Shown piece by piece: positions 41,275 to 43,531 of a DNA stretch of 43,531 bases. Every line of letters starts with the position of its first letter. Position 1 is the stretch's first letter. The notes under the pieces are model-generated. The model worked only from the letters and a program-made list of their open reading frames with translations. It did not search any database and had not been told where the DNA came from. Both the position numbers and the translations under genes were made by a program. The stretch comes from an uncultured Faecalibacterium sp. (GTDB taxonomy: Bacteria; Bacillota; Clostridia; Oscillospirales; Ruminococcaceae), in contig UQGD01000017.1 in the NCBI GenBank assembly GCA_900540455.1, positions 1-43,531 on the forward strand, in the 5' to 3' direction.

Positions 41275-41793
41275 TTATTGAGACGGCCCGCTGACACTAG
41301 GCGGCAGAATGGTAAGCGCAGGGCAGTCCACCAGATACTCCACCCGATAGCCGAAGGCTGTCAGGGTAAAGTGGAGCGTGCCCTTCTGCCGGAGTTTTTC
41401 TGCCTGGCCATCGGTGAGGGAAAACCGCACCGTCACCTCCTGTGCGGCGGTGCTGGGGGCCAGGCTCTGTTTGCTGGCTGAGAGCAGCATCAGCCGGGTA
41501 TGATCCGCTTTGGCGGAGCAAGCCGCAGCCGGACGCAGCTCTGCCGGGAGACCCTGGACCCGGAACCGGGCCGCCGCCTCCCTGTCTGTCAGCGTGACTT
41601 CCATCAGCTGTACGGTGCAGCTGCCCAGGTGGGCTTTGGTGTCCAGCCCTGTGCCGCCGCCCTGTCCCAGCAGGTGGTCCAAAAAGTCCTTCAGCTCAAA
41701 CTCGCAGCCCGTAAGCAGAGCCGCTGCCGGTACCAAGACCGCTGCAGCGGCGCTGCGCTTCAAAAAACTGCGCCGGTCCATTTTGCTTTTCAT
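41275..41793 (-). CDS. Lipoprotein with a twin-arginine-like signal, unknown function
   Basis: A 172-residue exported protein that I do not recognise. The start holds DRRSFLKRSAAAAVLVPAAA, a good match to the twin-arginine pattern (S/T)RRxFLK, followed by the lipobox LTGC near residue 30. The mature domain is strand-rich (CTVQLMEVTLTDREAAARFRVQ, VTVRFSLTDGQAEKLRQKG, LHFTLTAFGYRVEYLVD), perhaps an immunoglobulin-like fold. The ATG at 41791-41793 follows GAGGTG; a second ATG four codons on is possible. It follows the GNAT gene by 40 bases and is the last gene of its operon. Confidence 0.75.
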   Translation of the reverse strand: MKSKMDRRSFLKRSAAAAVLVPAAALLTGCEFELKDFLDHLLGQGGGTGLDTKAHLGSCTVQLMEVTLTDREAAARFRVQGLPAELRPAAACSAKADHTRLMLLSASKQSLAPSTAAQEVTVRFSLTDGQAEKLRQKGTLHFTLTAFGYRVEYLVDCPALTILPPSVSGPSQ

Positions 41794-41833
41794 GCTGGAC
41801 ACCTCGCTTTTCCGCAGCCGCAAAACGGAGGGG

Positions 41834-42439
41834 TCAATCCTCCGTAGCATCCACCCCGTTGGGGGCATAAAAGCGGATGAAGCGCTTCCACTGGTCCTTG
41901 CCCATCGTAGCGCGGTAACATCCGCCCAGAGCGTGGATGGCCTCCCCTGCCTCCATGGCAGCCTCGCCGCAGTCCAGCACCAGGATGCGGAACCAGGAGT
42001 CGAACAGCTTCTCGACCCATCCGGTATCCACCGCCCCGCTCCGGGCGTAAAAACCCAGCCGGCGGCGGGCCATGGCCTCATCCTCTGCCTTTTCTGGACA
42101 TTCGGACTCGATCATGATGGCGCGGACGCCTTTTTCCTGCACACGCAGCTGCTCCAGCAGCTGTGCGCCCAGCCCTGCGGCCCGGTAGTCCGGCACAACG
42201 GCAAAGTAGTCCAGCTGACTGACGGCGCTGCCCGGGGGACAGACCATGACCAGGTAGGCCGCCAGCTTTTCCCCATGGAACACGCCCCAGGTGTGGCCAA
42301 AGCCTGCGGCTTCGCCATTCAGGATGGTGCTCAGGGGTTTCAGTTCTCCGGCGGGGAAGTCCCGGCGCATCTCGTTCAAGTAGACATGGGTCAGTTCCTC
42401 GGCGGTCAGCTGCCGCCAGGTCAGCTCATAGGGGGGCAT
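41834..42439 (-). CDS. GNAT family N-acetyltransferase next to nagB
   Basis: A 201-residue acetyltransferase. The GNAT core is LDYFAVVPDYRAAGLGAQLLEQL (near residues 76-98), where VVPDYRAAGLGAQLL is strand 4 and the acetyl-CoA loop RxxGLG. Acidic and helical parts follow. The substrate is unknown. Its ATG is at 42437-42439 with AAGGATG about 12 bases upstream, 28 bases after the nagB stop, so it is in the nagB operon. An amino-sugar link is suggested by context only. Confidence 0.85.
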   Translation of the reverse strand: MPPYELTWRQLTAEELTHVYLNEMRRDFPAGELKPLSTILNGEAAGFGHTWGVFHGEKLAAYLVMVCPPGSAVSQLDYFAVVPDYRAAGLGAQLLEQLRVQEKGVRAIMIESECPEKAEDEAMARRRLGFYARSGAVDTGWVEKLFDSWFRILVLDCGEAAMEAGEAIHALGGCYRATMGKDQWKRFIRFYAPNGVDATED

Positions 42440-42467
42440 TTTCAGGGGTCATCCTTTCCGCCTGCTT

Positions 42468-43199
42468 TTACAGCAGCAGGCTGAGTGCTTCTTCGTCGGC
42501 CACCACAGTGCAATCCGGGTGCAGCTGCAGGATAGAGCCGGGGCAGGCGGGGGTAACAGGGCCGGTGATCATGGCCTTGACAGCCTCTGCCTTACCCTTG
42601 CCGTTGACCACCACCAGCACCTTGCGGGCCTGCATGATGGTCTTGATGCCCATGGTGTATGCCTGCTTGGGCACCAGGTCCTCGTTGCCGTCAAAGAAGC
42701 GCTTGTTGGCCTCGATGGTGGCAGCGGTCAGGTCCACGCAGTGGGTCTCCAGCTCAAAGGCGTCGCCCGGCTCGTTGAAGCCGATGTGGCCGTTGGGGCC
42801 CAGGCCCAGCAGCTGCAGGTCGATGCCGCCCACGCTGTGGATGATCTCGTTGTACTTTTTGCAGGCATCCACAGCATCGGGGTTGGTTCCGTCGGGCAGG
42901 TGGATGGCCTCGGGGCGGATGTTGACCTTGTCAAACAGGTTCTTGTGCATAAAGCTCCAATAGCTTTCGGGATGCTCCTTGGGCAGGCCGCGGTACTCGT
43001 CCAGATTGACGGTGGTGACCTCAGAGAAATCCAGGTCGCCCTTGTTGTACCAGTCCACCAGCTGAGCGTATGCGCCAACAGGGGTGCCGCCGGTCGCCAG
43101 ACCCAGCACGCAGTTGGGCTTCATAATGACCTGTGCGGAGATGATGTTGGCAGCCTTGCGGGACATGTCCTTGTAATCTTTTGCACGAATGATCTTCAT
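42468..43199 (-). CDS. nagB: Glucosamine-6-phosphate deaminase
   Basis: A 243-residue NagB, which turns glucosamine-6-phosphate into fructose-6-phosphate and ammonia, moving amino sugars into glycolysis. GLATGGTPVGAY (33-44) binds the phosphate, D67 in NLDEYRG is the proton acceptor, and H138 in GLGPNGHIGFNEP opens the ring. The length fits the short monomeric Firmicutes type rather than the allosteric E. coli hexamer. The ATG at 43197-43199 follows AGGAGGTT; longer readings run through the promoter. An extended -10 is at 43237-43242. The upstream PTS gene likely imports GlcNAc. Confidence 0.96.
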   Translation of the reverse strand: MKIIRAKDYKDMSRKAANIISAQVIMKPNCVLGLATGGTPVGAYAQLVDWYNKGDLDFSEVTTVNLDEYRGLPKEHPESYWSFMHKNLFDKVNIRPEAIHLPDGTNPDAVDACKKYNEIIHSVGGIDLQLLGLGPNGHIGFNEPGDAFELETHCVDLTAATIEANKRFFDGNEDLVPKQAYTMGIKTIMQARKVLVVVNGKGKAEAVKAMITGPVTPACPGSILQLHPDCTVVADEEALSLLL

Positions 43200-43236
43200 A
43201 ATGGGGAACCTCCTGTTATTTTGCTTTGTTGTTTTC

Positions 43237-43242
43237 AGTATA
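43237..43242 (-). promoter_or_regulatory. Extended -10 promoter of nagB
   Basis: On the minus strand TATACT is preceded by TG-C, an extended -10. The -35 region is poor. It lies about 38 bases before the nagB ATG. Confidence 0.55.
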
Positions 43243-43285
43243 GCATATTTTCCGGCCAAAAGGGTAGCCGGTTTGTGAACAAAAC

Positions 43286-43335
43286 AAAATGCCGCCGAAA
43301 GCAGGGCGTAAACGCCCGCCCTCAGCGGCATTTTT
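43286..43335. terminator. Two-way terminator after the PTS gene
   Basis: AAAATGCCGC and GCGGCATTTT frame an inner GGGCG/CGCCC hairpin, giving a T tract on both strands. It ends the PTS transcript before the nagB promoter. Confidence 0.85.
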
Positions 43336-43398
43336 ACAGTTTGGGAATGGATGCGGAAGCAACCAGCCTTCCGCACGGAAACGTGCTCAGAAGGATGC

Positions 43399-43531
43399 TT
43401 ACAGCATCTTCTTCAGCTCATCATACACGAACTGCACCTTGGTGCCGATGATGACCTGGCAAGTGGTCTTGTCGGGGCGGATGACACCGGCAGCACCGGC
43501 AGCCTTCACAGCCTTCTCGTCCACAGCGGTG
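43399..43531 (-). CDS. PTS transporter EIIB domain, C-terminal end (cut by window edge)
   Basis: The last 44 codons of a PTS protein: AVDEKAVKAAGAAGVIRPDK, then TTCQVIIGTKVQFVYDELKKML. This is the end of a glucose/N-acetylglucosamine family EIIB domain, where the phosphate-accepting cysteine lies further upstream, outside the window. Its place just before nagB and the GlcNAc-type ending favour an N-acetylglucosamine permease (nagE-like), but maltose, glucose and sucrose members end similarly. The protein ends with EIIB, so an EIIA domain is absent or encoded elsewhere or N-terminally. Confidence 0.8.
   Translation of the reverse strand, partial: TAVDEKAVKAAGAAGVIRPDKTTCQVIIGTKVQFVYDELKKML

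Overview
The window reads as chromosome of a high-GC, low-spore-lineage Clostridia bacterium, most like Faecalibacterium prausnitzii or a close relative in the Oscillospiraceae/Ruminococcaceae. The basis is a mix of recall and sequence: AGGAGG-type ribosome sites, sigma-A promoters in AT-rich gaps between very GC-rich genes, the Firmicutes hrcA-grpE-dnaK-dnaJ order with a perfect CIRCE operator, the glmU-pth-mfd-foldase order, a split transketolase, pyruvate phosphate dikinase, EFR1-type flavodoxin/ferredoxin proteins, and clusters of short hairpin repeats in gaps that I associate with this genus. No database search was possible.

Layout. 1-884: end of the rplM-rpsI ribosomal operon (minus strand) and its promoter. 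885-5380: a plus-strand run of a membrane-anchored unknown protein, TtcA, alanine racemase and LepA, closed by a strong terminator. 5439-6915: the azlCD branched-chain amino acid exporter, followed by a 328-bp Y-shaped imperfect palindrome that fills the whole gap to a convergent LysR gene. 6921-9411: divergent LysR regulator and sodium-coupled NSS transporter. 9482-9851: a decayed joint between a MerR gene and an FAD-reductase gene. 9960-11321: DUF523/TudS-like protein with an EFR1 ferredoxin protein. 11360-15976: secreted C69 dipeptidase and PPDK, both minus strand. 16044-22661: stand-alone GlmU-type acetyltransferase, Pth, Mfd and a foldase-like lipoprotein. 22719-27866: heat-shock operon hrcA-grpE-dnaK-dnaJ. 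27952-28445: mosaic of hairpin repeats. 28463-34543: mostly minus-strand single genes (MATE exporter, PHP phosphatase, a 64-residue helical protein, a lipoprotein, thioredoxin, split transketolase). 34644-36714: ECF S component, GNAT, and a small AraC-type regulator behind a strongly structured leader. 36721-41129: pstSCAB-phoU phosphate operon with paired Pho-box-like repeats. 41200-43531: nagB with a GNAT and a Tat-like lipoprotein, behind the end of a PTS EIIB domain that is probably a GlcNAc transporter.

The genes are mainly housekeeping: translation and tRNA quality (L13, S9, LepA, Pth, TtcA), wall precursors (Alr, the GlmU half), DNA repair (Mfd), protein folding, central carbon (PPDK, transketolase), phosphate and amino-sugar uptake. 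I found no CRISPR array, phage, tRNA, rRNA or intact insertion sequence. The best candidates for something undescribed are non-coding: the Y-shaped element at 6588-6915, whose mismatches are mostly G-U pairs if read on the plus strand; the repeat mosaic at 27952-28445, whose two copies swap stem sequences while keeping the stems; and the five-stem leader at 36043-36243.
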